The position numbers and the translations under genes are program-made. From Acidimicrobiia bacterium (GTDB lineage: Bacteria; Actinomycetota; Acidimicrobiia; IMCC26256), in the NCBI GenBank assembly GCA_023262065.1, contig JALRDW010000067.1:1-9746 (forward strand): 9,746 nt of DNA. The letters are read 5' to 3'. The notes beneath the pieces were generated by a model. The model was not told where the DNA came from and did no database searches. It saw only the letters and a list, made by a program, of their open reading frames with translations. Positions 1 through 6,215 of this stretch are shown piece by piece. Every line of letters starts with the position of its first letter. The stretch's first letter is position 1.

Positions 1-2203
1 CCGCGGGTACCGTCTGGCCGCGCGCGTCGCGGTAGGCGAAGGCCTGGATGTAGCCCTGGTTGAACAGCCGGTGGAACGGCTCGACCGAGCTGACATGCCC
101 CAGGTCGTGCAGCACCTTGTGCCAGAAGCGGGCGTACAGCAGGTGCAGCACCGCGTGCTCGACCCCGCCCACGTAGAGGTCCACCCCGCCAGCCGCCGGT
201 GACCCGTCGGCCCGGACGCCGTCCATCCAGTACCGCTCGACCCCTGCATCGACGAGCGCGTCATCGTTCTCCGGGTCGAGGTAGCGCAGGTAGTACCAGC
301 AGGAACCGGCCCACTGGGGCATGGTGTTGACCTCGCGGCGGAAGGTGCGCGGCCCGCCGCCGTACCCGGCCCACCCGGGACCGTCGAGGTCGAGCGTGAC
401 CTCCACCCAGTCCTCGGCCCGGGCCAGCGGCGGTTCGGGCAGCGCGTCGGGGTCGTCGGAGGTCCGCGGCGCGAAGTCCGGAACCTCCGGCAGTTCGACC
501 GGCAGCACCGACTCCGGGAGCGCGATCGGGAGACCGGTGTCGTCGAACACGATCGGGAACGGCTCACCCCAGTACCGCTGCCGACTGAACAACCAGTCGC
601 GCAGCTTGTAGGTGATGGTCGGCTCGCCGAGACCCTCCGTCGCGAGCCACTCGTTGATGGCGGCCTTCGCCGCCGGCGTGTCGAGCCCGTCGAGGCTGAC
701 CCCGTCGTTCGCGGAGGCCATCGCCACGCCGGCGCCGGTGAAGGCCTCCGGCCACTCCGATGCGTCGTCCGCCGCGACCCCGTGGGCGGCGAGCCAGGCG
801 TCGTCGGGGCGCACGACCGGGACGATGGCCAGGTCGAACTCGCGGGCGAACGCGAAGTCGCGTTCGTCGTGCGCGGGCACCGCCATGATCGCCCCGGTGC
901 CGTACCCCATGAGGACGTAGTCGGCGATGAAGACCGGGATGCGAGCCCCGTTCACCGGGTTGATCGCGAACGCGCCGGTGAACACGCCGGTCTTCACGTG
1001 CCCCTCGGCCTGACGTTCGAGTTCGGACTTCTGCGCCGCGAACTCACGGTAGGCGCGCACGGCCGCCGCCGGACCGACGCCGTCGCCGAAGATGCCCCGC
1101 CACGCGAGCGGGATCTCGGAGTGCTGCGCGTCGAACGGCGAGCCCGGCCACTCGACCGGCGTGATGACGTCGACGAGCGGATGCTCGGGCGCGAGCACCA
1201 TGTAGGTCGCGCCGAACAGGGTGTCGGGCCGGGTCGTGAACACCGTGATCCCCAGATCGTCGTGGCCGTCGACCCCGAACGTCACCTCGGCACCCGTGCT
1301 GCGCCCGATCCAGTTCCGCTGCATCAACTTGATGGAGTCGGTCCAGTCGAGGAGGTCGAGGTCGGCGAGGAGCCGCTCGGCGTACGCGGTGATGCGCATC
1401 ATCCACTGCTTGAGCGGACGCCGGAAGACCGGGAAGTTGCCGCGCTCGGAGCGCCCGTCGGCGGTGACCTCCTCGTTCGCCAGCACGGTGCCCAGGCCGG
1501 GGCACCAGTTCACCGGGGCCTCGGCCACGTACGCGAGACGGAACGAGTCGACGAGGCGGCGCCGGCCGAGGTCGTCGAGCTCGGACCACGGCCGGCCGTC
1601 CCCGTGGGCCGCGGCGTCGCGGGTCCCCGCCTCGAACTCGGCGACGAGTTCTGCGATCGGGCGGGCCCGATCGGCCGCCTCGTCGTACCAGGCGTTGAAG
1701 ATCTGGAGGAAGATCCACTGGGTCCAGCGGTCGTAGCCGACGTCCGTGGTGGCCACGCCGCGCCGCGGATCGTGACCGAGGCCGAGGGCCCGCAGCTGGC
1801 GCTGCATGTTGGCGATGTTCGCCTCGGTGGTGACCCGGGGATGCTGGCCCGTCTGCACCGCGTACTGCTCGGCCGGGAGCCCGAACGCGTCGTAGCCCAT
1901 CGCGTGGAGCACGTTGCAGCCGGTCATCCGGCGGTAGCGCGCGTACACGTCGGTGCCGATGTAGCCCAACGGATGTCCGACGTGGAGCCCCGCCCCGCTC
2001 GGGTACGGGAACATGTCGAGCACGTACAGCGGGGTGCGCCCCGCCATCGCCTCGAAGCCCTCGTCGAGTCCGCCGGCCGGGTTCGGTGCCCAGAAGGTGC
2101 GCTCGGCCTCCCAGCGGTCCTGCCACGACCGCTCGATCGAGGTGGCGAGCGCGGCGTCGTAGCGGGCGCGCGGCGTGCGGTCGGAGGCGGCGGTGTCGGT
2201 CAT
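1..2203 (-). CDS. leuS: Leucyl-tRNA synthetase, N-terminal 734 codons (3' end beyond window)
   Basis: Charges tRNA-Leu with leucine in the cytoplasm (class I synthetase). Reading from the ATG at 2203, the protein shows the class I HIGH-type signature HVGHPLGY at residues 74-81, after the typical [15 protein letters not shown] segment. The CP1 editing domain is recognisable by [12 protein letters not shown] and by [17 protein letters not shown]. It is followed by [19 protein letters not shown], the stretch that leads back into the catalytic core. The window ends before the KMSKS loop and the anticodon-binding domain, so roughly the last quarter is missing; family members are usually about 800-970 residues. 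The frame is open from start to edge, with no sign of damage. It is divergent from tRNA-Ala. A TACGCT box ends 9 nt before the ATG and no Shine-Dalgarno site is visible, which suggests a leaderless mRNA. Assignment is secure. Confidence 0.97.
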   Translation of the reverse strand, partial: MTDTAASDRTPRARYDAALATSIERSWQDRWEAERTFWAPNPAGGLDEGFEAMAGRTPLYVLDMFPYPSGAGLHVGHPLGYIGTDVYARYRRMTGCNVLHAMGYDAFGLPAEQYAVQTGQHPRVTTEANIANMQRQLRALGLGHDPRRGVATTDVGYDRWTQWIFLQIFNAWYDEAADRARPIAELVAEFEAGTRDAAAHGDGRPWSELDDLGRRRLVDSFRLAYVAEAPVNWCPGLGTVLANEEVTADGRSERGNFPVFRRPLKQWMMRITAYAERLLADLDLLDWTDSIKLMQRNWIGRSTGAEVTFGVDGHDDLGITVFTTRPDTLFGATYMVLAPEHPLVDVITPVEWPGSPFDAQHSEIPLAWRGIFGDGVGPAAAVRAYREFAAQKSELERQAEGHVKTGVFTGAFAINPVNGARIPVFIADYVLMGYGTGAIMAVPAHDERDFAFAREFDLAIVPVVRPDDAWLAAHGVAADDASEWPEAFTGAGVAMASANDGVSLDGLDTPAAKAAINEWLATEGLGEPTITYKLRDWLFSRQRYWGEPFPIVFDDTGLPIALPESVLPVELPEVPDFAPRTSDDPDALPEPPLARAEDWVEVTLDLDGPGWAGYGGGPRTFRREVNTMPQWAGSCWYYLRYLDPENDDALVDAGVERYWMDGVRADGSPAAGGVDLYVGGVEHAVLHLLYARFWHKVLHDLGHVSSVEPFHRLFNQGYIQAFAYRDARGQTVPA

Positions 2204-2204
2204 C

Positions 2205-2230
2205 GGGCGCCGAGCGTACCGGCGGCGCCC
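2205..2230. repeat. 7-bp inverted repeat flanking the leuS -10 box
   Basis: GGGCGCC at 2205-2211 and GGCGCCC at 2224-2230 are perfect reverse complements separated by 12 nt. The predicted leuS -10 hexamer lies in the spacer. If transcription starts at the leuS start codon, this structure is not in the mRNA and would act on DNA, for example as an operator. In such GC-rich DNA a chance 7-bp match is possible. Confidence 0.35.
2213..2218 (-). promoter_or_regulatory. Predicted -10 box of leuS (leaderless)
   Basis: On the minus strand the hexamer TACGCT, in the context GGTACGCT, ends 9 nt before the leuS ATG. The same arrangement recurs at other genes in this window. The hexamer lies in the loop between two 7-bp inverted arms, 2205-2211 and 2224-2230. 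No convincing -35 element was seen. The call is by pattern only. Confidence 0.5.
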
Positions 2231-2272
2231 CTCCGACCCTCGCCCCGTGACGGGAGGCCGGAGCCCTGCTGC

Positions 2273-2278
2273 TATCCT
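2273..2278 (+). promoter_or_regulatory. Predicted -10 box of tRNA-Ala
   Basis: TATCCT lies 11 nt before the first base of the mature tRNA, a plausible distance for a short 5' leader removed by RNase P. The best upstream -35 candidate, GTGACG at 2247-2252, is 20 nt away, longer than the usual 16-18, so the -35 is uncertain. Confidence 0.4.
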
Positions 2279-2289
2279 CCTGCGCTCTC

Positions 2290-2362
2290 GGGGCTGTAGC
2301 TCAGTTGGCAGAGCGCTTCCATGGCATGGAAGAGGTCAGGGGTTCAATTCCCCTCAGCTCCA
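2290..2362 (+). tRNA. tRNA-Ala, anticodon GGC
   Basis: This is a 73-nt cloverleaf. The acceptor arm GGGGCTG pairs with CAGCTCC and includes a G3:U70 wobble pair, the classical identity determinant of alanine tRNA. The D arm follows the usual TAGCTCAG form. The anticodon stem CTTCC/GGAAG closes the seven-base loop ATGGCAT, which places U at position 33 and GGC at 34-36, reading GCC and GCU codons. The T arm is AGGGG-TTCAATT-CCCCT. The discriminator base is A at 2362. The next bases are CCC, so the 3' CCA is not encoded and must be added afterwards. It stands alone, divergent from leuS. Confidence 0.96.
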
Positions 2363-2371
2363 CCCTTGGGG

Positions 2372-2433
2372 GTTCGGCTGAATTCGGGGGAGGTGTTCCC
2401 TTGAATCCGCCGATCTGTTCCCCTGAATTCCGG
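2372..2433. repeat. Three imperfect 17-bp direct repeats, spaced 22-23 bp
   Basis: Units begin at 2372 (gttcggctgaattcggg), 2395 (gttcccttgaatccgcc) and 2417 (gttcccctgaattccgg). Each has the form GTTC-N3-TGAAT-N-C-N3, and the starts are 23 and 22 bp apart, about two helical turns. They lie between the end of tRNA-Ala and the DsrE-like gene, about 120 bp before its start. Phased repeats on one helical face are typical of a multi-site operator. A decayed insertion near the tRNA end is an alternative. No binding protein can be named. Confidence 0.5.
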
Positions 2434-2554
2434 CTGCGCGTGCCGCCTCCGACGACACCCGAACCGGTGTGGAGCGGGAATCGACGATCAGACCCGCCGG
2501 CGGGCCGGAACGCGCGAAGATCTCCTCTCGCCGACGAAGCACTGGAGCACCGTG

Positions 2555-2917
2555 ATGTCCAACAAAGCAGTCATCTCCCTCACCACCGGCCTCGAGGACG
2601 CCGAGCGCGTCACCGTCGCGTTCCTGGTTGCTGTCGGCGCCGCCGAGTCTGGCCGGCCGACGCTCATGTTCCTCACCAAGGAGGCCGTCCGCCTTGCGAT
2701 CGAGGGCGTTGCCCGGGGAACGGCGTGCGAGGGCTGTCCACCCCTCGCCGATCTGATCGGCCGGTACCAGGCCGCCGGCGGACAGTTCCTGGTGTGCCCG
2801 ATCTGCGTCGACGCCAAGGGCCTGCGCGAGTCGAGCTGGATCGCCGGTGCCGAGCTCGGCGGCACCGTCCAGATGTGGGAGTGGATCGGCGACGGCGCCA
2901 CCACCTTCTCGTACTGA
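2555..2917 (+). CDS. DsrE/DsrF-like small protein with two CxxC motifs
   Basis: A 120-residue cytoplasmic protein of the DsrE-like fold. The N-terminal strand and helix (AVISLTTGLEDAERVTVAFLVA) and the following TLMFLTKEAVRLA strand-helix unit are typical of the family, some members of which relay sulfur or act in redox chemistry. Four cysteines form two CxxC pairs: C58-E-G-C61 and C81-P-I-C84. Such a pattern could bind a metal or carry a disulfide/persulfide; which of these applies is not shown. The ATG at 2555 is preferred over the GTG at 2552 because GGAG at 2544-2547 is 7 nt from the ATG but only 4 nt from the GTG. The AhpD-like gene follows 43 nt downstream on the same strand, so the two are probably co-transcribed and functionally linked. 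The substrate is unknown. Confidence 0.82.
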   Translation: MSNKAVISLTTGLEDAERVTVAFLVAVGAAESGRPTLMFLTKEAVRLAIEGVARGTACEGCPPLADLIGRYQAAGGQFLVCPICVDAKGLRESSWIAGAELGGTVQMWEWIGDGATTFSY

Positions 2918-2960
2918 CCCGCACGACCTCCACCCCACCCGAATCGACCGGAGAGTGACC

Positions 2961-3476
2961 GTGAGCGACGAGTCCACTCCCAACTACCAGCGGGCCTTCG
3001 CCCCGCACCCTGAGGTCTTCGCCGCGTGGGCACAGCTGAACGCGGCGATCACCGACGGCATGGACAGCCGCCGCTACGCACTCGCCACCCTCGCCGCCGC
3101 CAGGGCCATCCGCTCGAGCTACTGCTCGCTCGCCCACGGCAAGATGCTCGTCGAGGAGTTCGATGAGCCCGTGGCGGCGATCGCCGCGAATCGACACGAC
3201 GCCGGCCTCTCTCCCCTCGACATCGCCGTCATGGACCTCGCGGAGCTCGTCGCCACCGACGCCGCCTCGGTGACTGAGAGCGACCGGCAGCGACTCCGCG
3301 ACCTCGGGCTCAGCGACCACGACATCGCCCAGGTCGTGCTCACCGCCGCGGCCCGGTGCTTCTTCGCCAAGACGCTCGACGGACTGGGGGCCCGACCTGA
3401 CGCCTCCTACCTCGAGCTCAGCGACGAACTACGGGCGGTCCTCGTGGTCGGCACCCCGATCGACGACCGGACCTGA
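2961..3476 (+). CDS. Carboxymuconolactone decarboxylase / AhpD-like protein
   Basis: A 171-residue all-helical protein of the CMD/AhpD superfamily, whose members are alkylhydroperoxidases, lactone decarboxylases or uncharacterised redox proteins. The core motif is SSYCSLAHG: Cys55 and His59 fit the last part of the AhpD CxxCxxxH motif, but the first cysteine is replaced by Ser52. The segment before it reads YALATLAAARAI; I recall relatives carrying Glu at Ala40, so an acidic relay residue may also be missing. Classical thiol-peroxidase cycling is therefore doubtful. The start is set at GTG 2961 because GGAG at 2950-2953 is 7 nt upstream. The reading frame is open further upstream, but that part overlaps the DsrE-like gene and has no ribosome site. 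A strong hairpin follows the stop. Its partner is probably the DsrE-like protein. Confidence 0.85.
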   Translation: MSDESTPNYQRAFAPHPEVFAAWAQLNAAITDGMDSRRYALATLAAARAIRSSYCSLAHGKMLVEEFDEPVAAIAANRHDAGLSPLDIAVMDLAELVATDAASVTESDRQRLRDLGLSDHDIAQVVLTAAARCFFAKTLDGLGARPDASYLELSDELRAVLVVGTPIDDRT

Positions 3477-3485
3477 CGAACGAAG

Positions 3486-3518
3486 GTGCGCCACGACGGT
3501 GATGCCGTTCGGGCGCAC
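3486..3518 (+). terminator. Hairpin after the DsrE/CMD cassette, terminator-like
   Basis: It begins 9 nt after the CMD stop codon. GTGCGCC (3486-3492) pairs with GGCGCAC (3512-3518). CG (3494-3495) then pairs with CG (3510-3511), and ACGG (3496-3499) with CCGT (3505-3508), closing the loop TGATG. That gives 13 base pairs with only two single-base bulges (A3493, T3509). No T-run follows, as is common in high-GC actinobacteria. It could be a terminator or an mRNA-stabilising 3' structure. Confidence 0.5.
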
Positions 3519-3801
3519 AACCTTGCCCCCGACGTCTCGAGCCCACTTCCCCGACCGCAACAACGAGGCGTGACGCATCGTGTGCACGCTCTCGCCTCCC
3601 CGTGTGCAACCCACCTCGGGGCACCCCACCTGAGTCGCCCGCATCCCAAGCAGCAGTAGGGCTCCCGAAATCACGGGAACACCTCACTCCGAACCATGAC
3701 GAGTGGACCGTCACGGTCCGACCGCCAACCCGGCCCGATGCGCCCCCGGCGCGTCGGGCCGTCACGCATCCGGACCCCCGCCCCCTCCGCCGTCGCGCCG
3801 G
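3519..3801. other. Gene-poor spacer of about 280 bp
   Basis: No convincing gene is seen between the CMD hairpin and the promoter of the membrane protein. On the minus strand, 3429-3674 is open for 81 codons, with a short stretch (RHASLLRSGKWARDVGG) that looks more protein-like than the surrounding shadows. It has no clear ribosome site and overlaps the 3' end of the CMD gene, so it may be chance or a decayed fragment. GTGTGCA occurs twice, near 3580 and 3602. No tRNA, mobile-element end or attachment site was recognised. Confidence 0.4.
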
Positions 3802-3807
3802 TACACT
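3802..3807 (+). promoter_or_regulatory. Predicted -10 box of the membrane protein gene (leaderless)
   Basis: TACACT, in the context GGTACACT, ends 9 nt before the ATG at 3817, the same spacing and context as leuS. No -35 element is clear. Confidence 0.5.
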
Positions 3808-3816
3808 CCGCCGACT

Positions 3817-4704
3817 ATGCGGGGGCTCCGGACAGGCTGGCGGCGCATCGTCCGCGCCGAGGTCGTCGCAGGACCTGCGATCGCCATCGGGGTCGTGGTC
3901 GCCGGGCTCTCCTTCGTGGTCGAGGCGCCGCTCGAGGCCGACGGGCTGACCCTCGGACTGCTGGCCGCACTGGCCACCGTGGCCACCTTCCTCTTCGGCG
4001 TGCTCCTCGCCTTCACGATCGAACGGACCCGCCTCCGGCTCAGCACGGTGCACGACCTCATCCGTCGGGGCGATGCGAACCTCCTCGCGATCCACCAGCT
4101 CGTCGCGGTGTTCCCGGATCGGACCGCCGACATCCGGGCCCGGATCGACGCTCAGCTCATCGCGCAGATCGACCATCGGCTCGACGCGTTCCCTCGATCG
4201 ACGGCCACCTTCCTGGAGCTCTCCGGTGCGGTCATCGGGTTGGAACCCCGGACCCCGCAGCAGGAGACGGCCTACTACCACCTGCTCCAGCAGACGAACG
4301 ACATGTCGATGTCGCGTGCGCTCATGGAGGCCGCCATCGGACAGTCGATGTCCCGGCTCGAGTGGACCTCCCTGCTCCTCCTGCTCGGCGTGATGCTGTC
4401 CATCATCGTCGAACTCCCGAAGGGCTCCATCGTCGCCGCGGCGGTCGCGGGCGTGCTCTCGGCCACACTCGTGACCCTCATGATGCTGCTGCGGAAACTG
4501 GACCGACTGCTCTGGCACGAACGGGCCTCCATCTGGGAGCCGCAGGCGCGCCTGTTCCGTCACCTCGACCTGCTCCCCTACGTGCCGCGGACCGTGATCG
4601 ATGCGGGCCGCTTCGTCCCGACGGGTCGCGTGCGGGTCGTCGACTACACGAGCACCGCCCCGGACGGGTCGGGGAAGGTCGTCACCGAGACCGACTTCCC
4701 CTGA
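3817..4704 (+). CDS. Four-helix membrane protein of unknown function
   Basis: A 295-residue protein with a basic N-terminus (MRGLRTGWRR). Hydrophobic segments lie at about residues 16-35, 44-66, 184-199 and 204-225, so two helical hairpins flank a soluble, largely helical region of about 115 residues. A soluble tail of about 70 residues ends in TETDFP. The positive-inside rule puts the N-terminus, central region and tail in the cytoplasm. The layout (FLFGVLLAFTIERTRLRLS after helix 2, then a long helical insert) recalls bestrophin-like/DUF4239 proteins, but this rests on general resemblance. The ATG at 3817 is chosen because it has a -10 box 9 nt upstream. The frame extends upstream to 3703, but that extension is proline- and arginine-rich and not domain-like. 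The gene stands alone, with its own promoter. The function is not known. Confidence 0.8.
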   Translation: MRGLRTGWRRIVRAEVVAGPAIAIGVVVAGLSFVVEAPLEADGLTLGLLAALATVATFLFGVLLAFTIERTRLRLSTVHDLIRRGDANLLAIHQLVAVFPDRTADIRARIDAQLIAQIDHRLDAFPRSTATFLELSGAVIGLEPRTPQQETAYYHLLQQTNDMSMSRALMEAAIGQSMSRLEWTSLLLLLGVMLSIIVELPKGSIVAAAVAGVLSATLVTLMMLLRKLDRLLWHERASIWEPQARLFRHLDLLPYVPRTVIDAGRFVPTGRVRVVDYTSTAPDGSGKVVTETDFP

Positions 4705-4718
4705 CGCGGCGCACCGCG
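4705..4718 (+). terminator. Small GC hairpin directly after the membrane protein stop
   Basis: CGCGG (4705-4709), loop CGCA, CCGCG (4714-4718): a 5-bp stem immediately after TGA, with no T-run. It is possibly a weak terminator. The position is suggestive; the structure is short. Confidence 0.25.
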
Positions 4719-4738
4719 CACCGTCGGGGGTCGGGGGA

Positions 4739-4757
4739 ACCGGTGGGGGCCGCCGGT
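4739..4757. repeat. 8-bp inverted repeat over the -35 region of hisH
   Basis: ACCGGTGG (4739-4746) and CCGCCGGT (4750-4757) pair over all 8 positions, including one T-G wobble, around a 3-nt centre GGG. The -35 position expected from the hisH -10 box (about 4746-4751) falls inside it. It could be an operator for hisH-hisF, or a second terminator hairpin for the upstream gene. Confidence 0.4.
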
Positions 4758-4768
4758 GTCCCGATCCC

Positions 4769-4774
4769 TAGACT
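4769..4774 (+). promoter_or_regulatory. Predicted -10 box of hisH-hisF (leaderless)
   Basis: TAGACT ends 9 nt before the hisH GTG at 4784, matching the spacing at leuS and the membrane protein gene. CCTCCT before the GTG is the complement of a Shine-Dalgarno sequence, not a Shine-Dalgarno site, which supports leaderless initiation. Confidence 0.5.
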
Positions 4775-4783
4775 CGCCCTCCT

Positions 4784-5392
4784 GTGATCGGCGTCGTGGA
4801 CTACCGGGCGGGCAACGCCCCGAGCGTGATGTTCGCCCTCGCGCGCCTCGGTCTCGACGCCCGCCTCGTCGCCGGGGCGGCCGAACTCGACGCGGTCGAC
4901 CGGATCATCCTCCCCGGGGTCGGGGCGGCCCGGGCCACCATCGACTCGCTGGTGGAGACCGGCATGGTCGACGCGCTGCGTCGGCGTGCCCTCGTCGACG
5001 GCGCGCCCTTCCTCGGCATCTGCATCGGACTGCAGGTCCTCTTCGAACGATCCGAGGAGGGTCCGGCCGAGTGCCTCGGTTGGCTCCCCGGCGAGGTCCG
5101 CCGCTTCCCGGACTCCGTGCGGGTGCCCCAGATCGGATGGAACCTCGTGCGCGCCACGCGGGACCACGCGCTCACGACGGGCCTCCCGGCCGAGCCGTAC
5201 TGCTACTTCGTGAACTCGTACCACGCGGTACCCGCCGACCCGACGGCGGTGCTCGCCACCACCGACTACGCCGGAGCGTTCTGCTCGATGGTGGCGCACG
5301 GCAACGTCGCCGCGACCCAGTTCCACGCCGAGAAGAGCGGTGAGGTCGGGCTGCGCATCCTCCGCAACTTCGCGGCCTGGGACGGTGCGTGA
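4784..5392 (+). CDS. hisH: HisH-type glutamine amidotransferase subunit (divergent paralogue)
   Basis: A 202-residue class I glutaminase. In canonical IGP synthase, HisH hydrolyses glutamine and passes ammonia to HisF (histidine and AICAR synthesis). The triad is complete: Cys80 in GICIGLQ, with His181 and Glu183 in QFHAEKSG. PGVG (44-47), PQIGWN (115-120) and YFVNSYH (141-147) are further HisH landmarks. The N-terminus reads DYRAGNAPSV where common HisH proteins have DYGxGNLRSV, and AEKS replaces the usual PEKS, so it belongs to a divergent branch. The GTG start is supported by the -10 box 9 nt upstream and by the conserved MIGVVDY beginning. The stop overlaps the hisF start by one base (TGATG), so translation is probably coupled. 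No hisA, hisB or other his gene is nearby. The symbol gives family membership; the true product is uncertain because of the changes in HisF. Confidence 0.88.
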   Translation: MIGVVDYRAGNAPSVMFALARLGLDARLVAGAAELDAVDRIILPGVGAARATIDSLVETGMVDALRRRALVDGAPFLGICIGLQVLFERSEEGPAECLGWLPGEVRRFPDSVRVPQIGWNLVRATRDHALTTGLPAEPYCYFVNSYHAVPADPTAVLATTDYAGAFCSMVAHGNVAATQFHAEKSGEVGLRILRNFAAWDGA

Positions 5393-6186
5393 TGCTCACC
5401 AAGCGACTCATCGCCTGCTTCGACGTGATCGGCGGACGGGTCACCAAGGCCGTCCGCTTCCAGGACAACATCGACGTCGCCCCGGCCGAGGACCTCGCGC
5501 GGTCCCTCTACGAGGATCAGATCGACGAGATCGTCTTCTACGACATCACCGCGAGTGCCGAACGCCGCAAGATCGACCTCGACACGGTGCGACGCGTCGC
5601 CGAGCACGTCTTCGTCCCGTTCACGGTCGGCGGCGGCATCCGGGACGTCGACGACATGTACGAGGTCCTCAAGGCCGGCGCCGAGAAGATCAGCGTCGAC
5701 TCGATGGCGGTGCGCGACCCCGACATCATCCGCCACGGAGCCGAGGCGTTCGGTCGCCAGTGCATCGTGCTCTCCACCCAGGTGCAGCACGTGGGGATCC
5801 GGGACGGGATCCCGAGCGGGTACGAGGTGTTCATCGACGGCGCCCGCACCGCCACCGGTCTCGACGCGATCGACTGGGTCCGGCGGGGCGAGGAACTCGG
5901 CGCAGGAGAGATCGTCGTGAACAGCATCGACCGGGACGGCACCGGTGACGGCTACGAGCTGGACATCACCCGTGCGGTCGCCGACTCCGTGAACGTCCCG
6001 GTCATCGCGAGCGGCGGGGCCGGTACCGTGGAGCACATCGCCGACGGGCTCACCGCGGGCGGTGCGCAGGCCGCGATCATCTCGTCGATGCTCTACTCGC
6101 CCCGCCTCGACCGCAACCCGAGCGTGCGCGAACTCAAGGGTGCGCTCATCGCCCGGGGCGTGCCGATGCGACCCTGGGTCGACTGA
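5392..6186 (+). CDS. hisF: HisF-type synthase subunit with Asp130 replaced by Gln
   Basis: A 264-residue (beta/alpha)8 barrel, the cyclase partner of HisH. Aligned without gaps to Thermotoga HisF (from memory) up to residue 134, it keeps catalytic Asp11 (CFDV), Lys19 and the ammonia-gate residues Arg5, Glu46 and Lys99, with the fourth gate glutamate at 173. Phosphate-site motifs GGG (80-82), SIDRDGT (178-184) and ASGGAG are intact. However, the second catalytic aspartate, Asp130 in the IDAKR strand, is Gln130 (LSTQVQHV). Asn103 is Asp103 (SVDS for SINT). Six extra residues follow in the loop at about 135-142, near the active site. In Thermotoga HisF, changes at Asp130 severely impair the cyclase, so this pair may catalyse a related but different ammonia-dependent reaction, or use another acid. 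The ATG at 5392 overlaps the hisH stop. The gene is convergent with rsfS. Confidence 0.88.
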   Translation: MLTKRLIACFDVIGGRVTKAVRFQDNIDVAPAEDLARSLYEDQIDEIVFYDITASAERRKIDLDTVRRVAEHVFVPFTVGGGIRDVDDMYEVLKAGAEKISVDSMAVRDPDIIRHGAEAFGRQCIVLSTQVQHVGIRDGIPSGYEVFIDGARTATGLDAIDWVRRGEELGAGEIVVNSIDRDGTGDGYELDITRAVADSVNVPVIASGGAGTVEHIADGLTAGGAQAAIISSMLYSPRLDRNPSVRELKGALIARGVPMRPWVD

Positions 6187-6198
6187 GCGACCCGGGCA

Positions 6199-6215
6199 CG
6201 GCCCTCAGCGGGCCG
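6199..6215. terminator. GC hairpin between convergent hisF and rsfS
   Basis: CGGCCC (6199-6204), loop TCAGC, GGGCCG (6210-6215): a perfect 6-bp stem 13 nt after the hisF stop. The rsfS stop codon (6205-6207) lies in its loop. With only 18 nt between the two stop codons, the symmetric stem could serve both genes. There is no T-run on either strand, so termination activity is unproven. Confidence 0.4.

Noticed and set aside
782..2299. Plus-strand open frame of 505 codons antisense to leuS
   Set aside because: Its product is low-complexity, rich in Arg, Gly and Val without domain features, and it lies wholly opposite a clear leuS. Long antisense frames are expected at this GC content.
2290..2362. 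tRNA-Ala 3' end as an integration site
   Set aside because: I looked for a second copy of the T-arm/acceptor sequence downstream and for an integrase, and found neither in the window.
2372..2433. CRISPR-like array
   Set aside because: Only three imperfect units with 5-6 nt between them, with no spacers of suitable length and no cas genes.
3429..3674. Possible small gene or remnant in the gap after the CMD gene
   Set aside because: The stretch RHASLLRSGKWARDVGG looks somewhat protein-like, but there is no ribosome site, no recognised family, and overlap with the CMD 3' end and its hairpin. Kept only as a remark in the spacer entry.
3418..4563. Minus-strand open frame of 381 codons opposite the membrane protein
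   Set aside because: Low-complexity His/Arg/Gly/Glu-rich product with no family features. The plus strand has four coherent membrane helices and a promoter.
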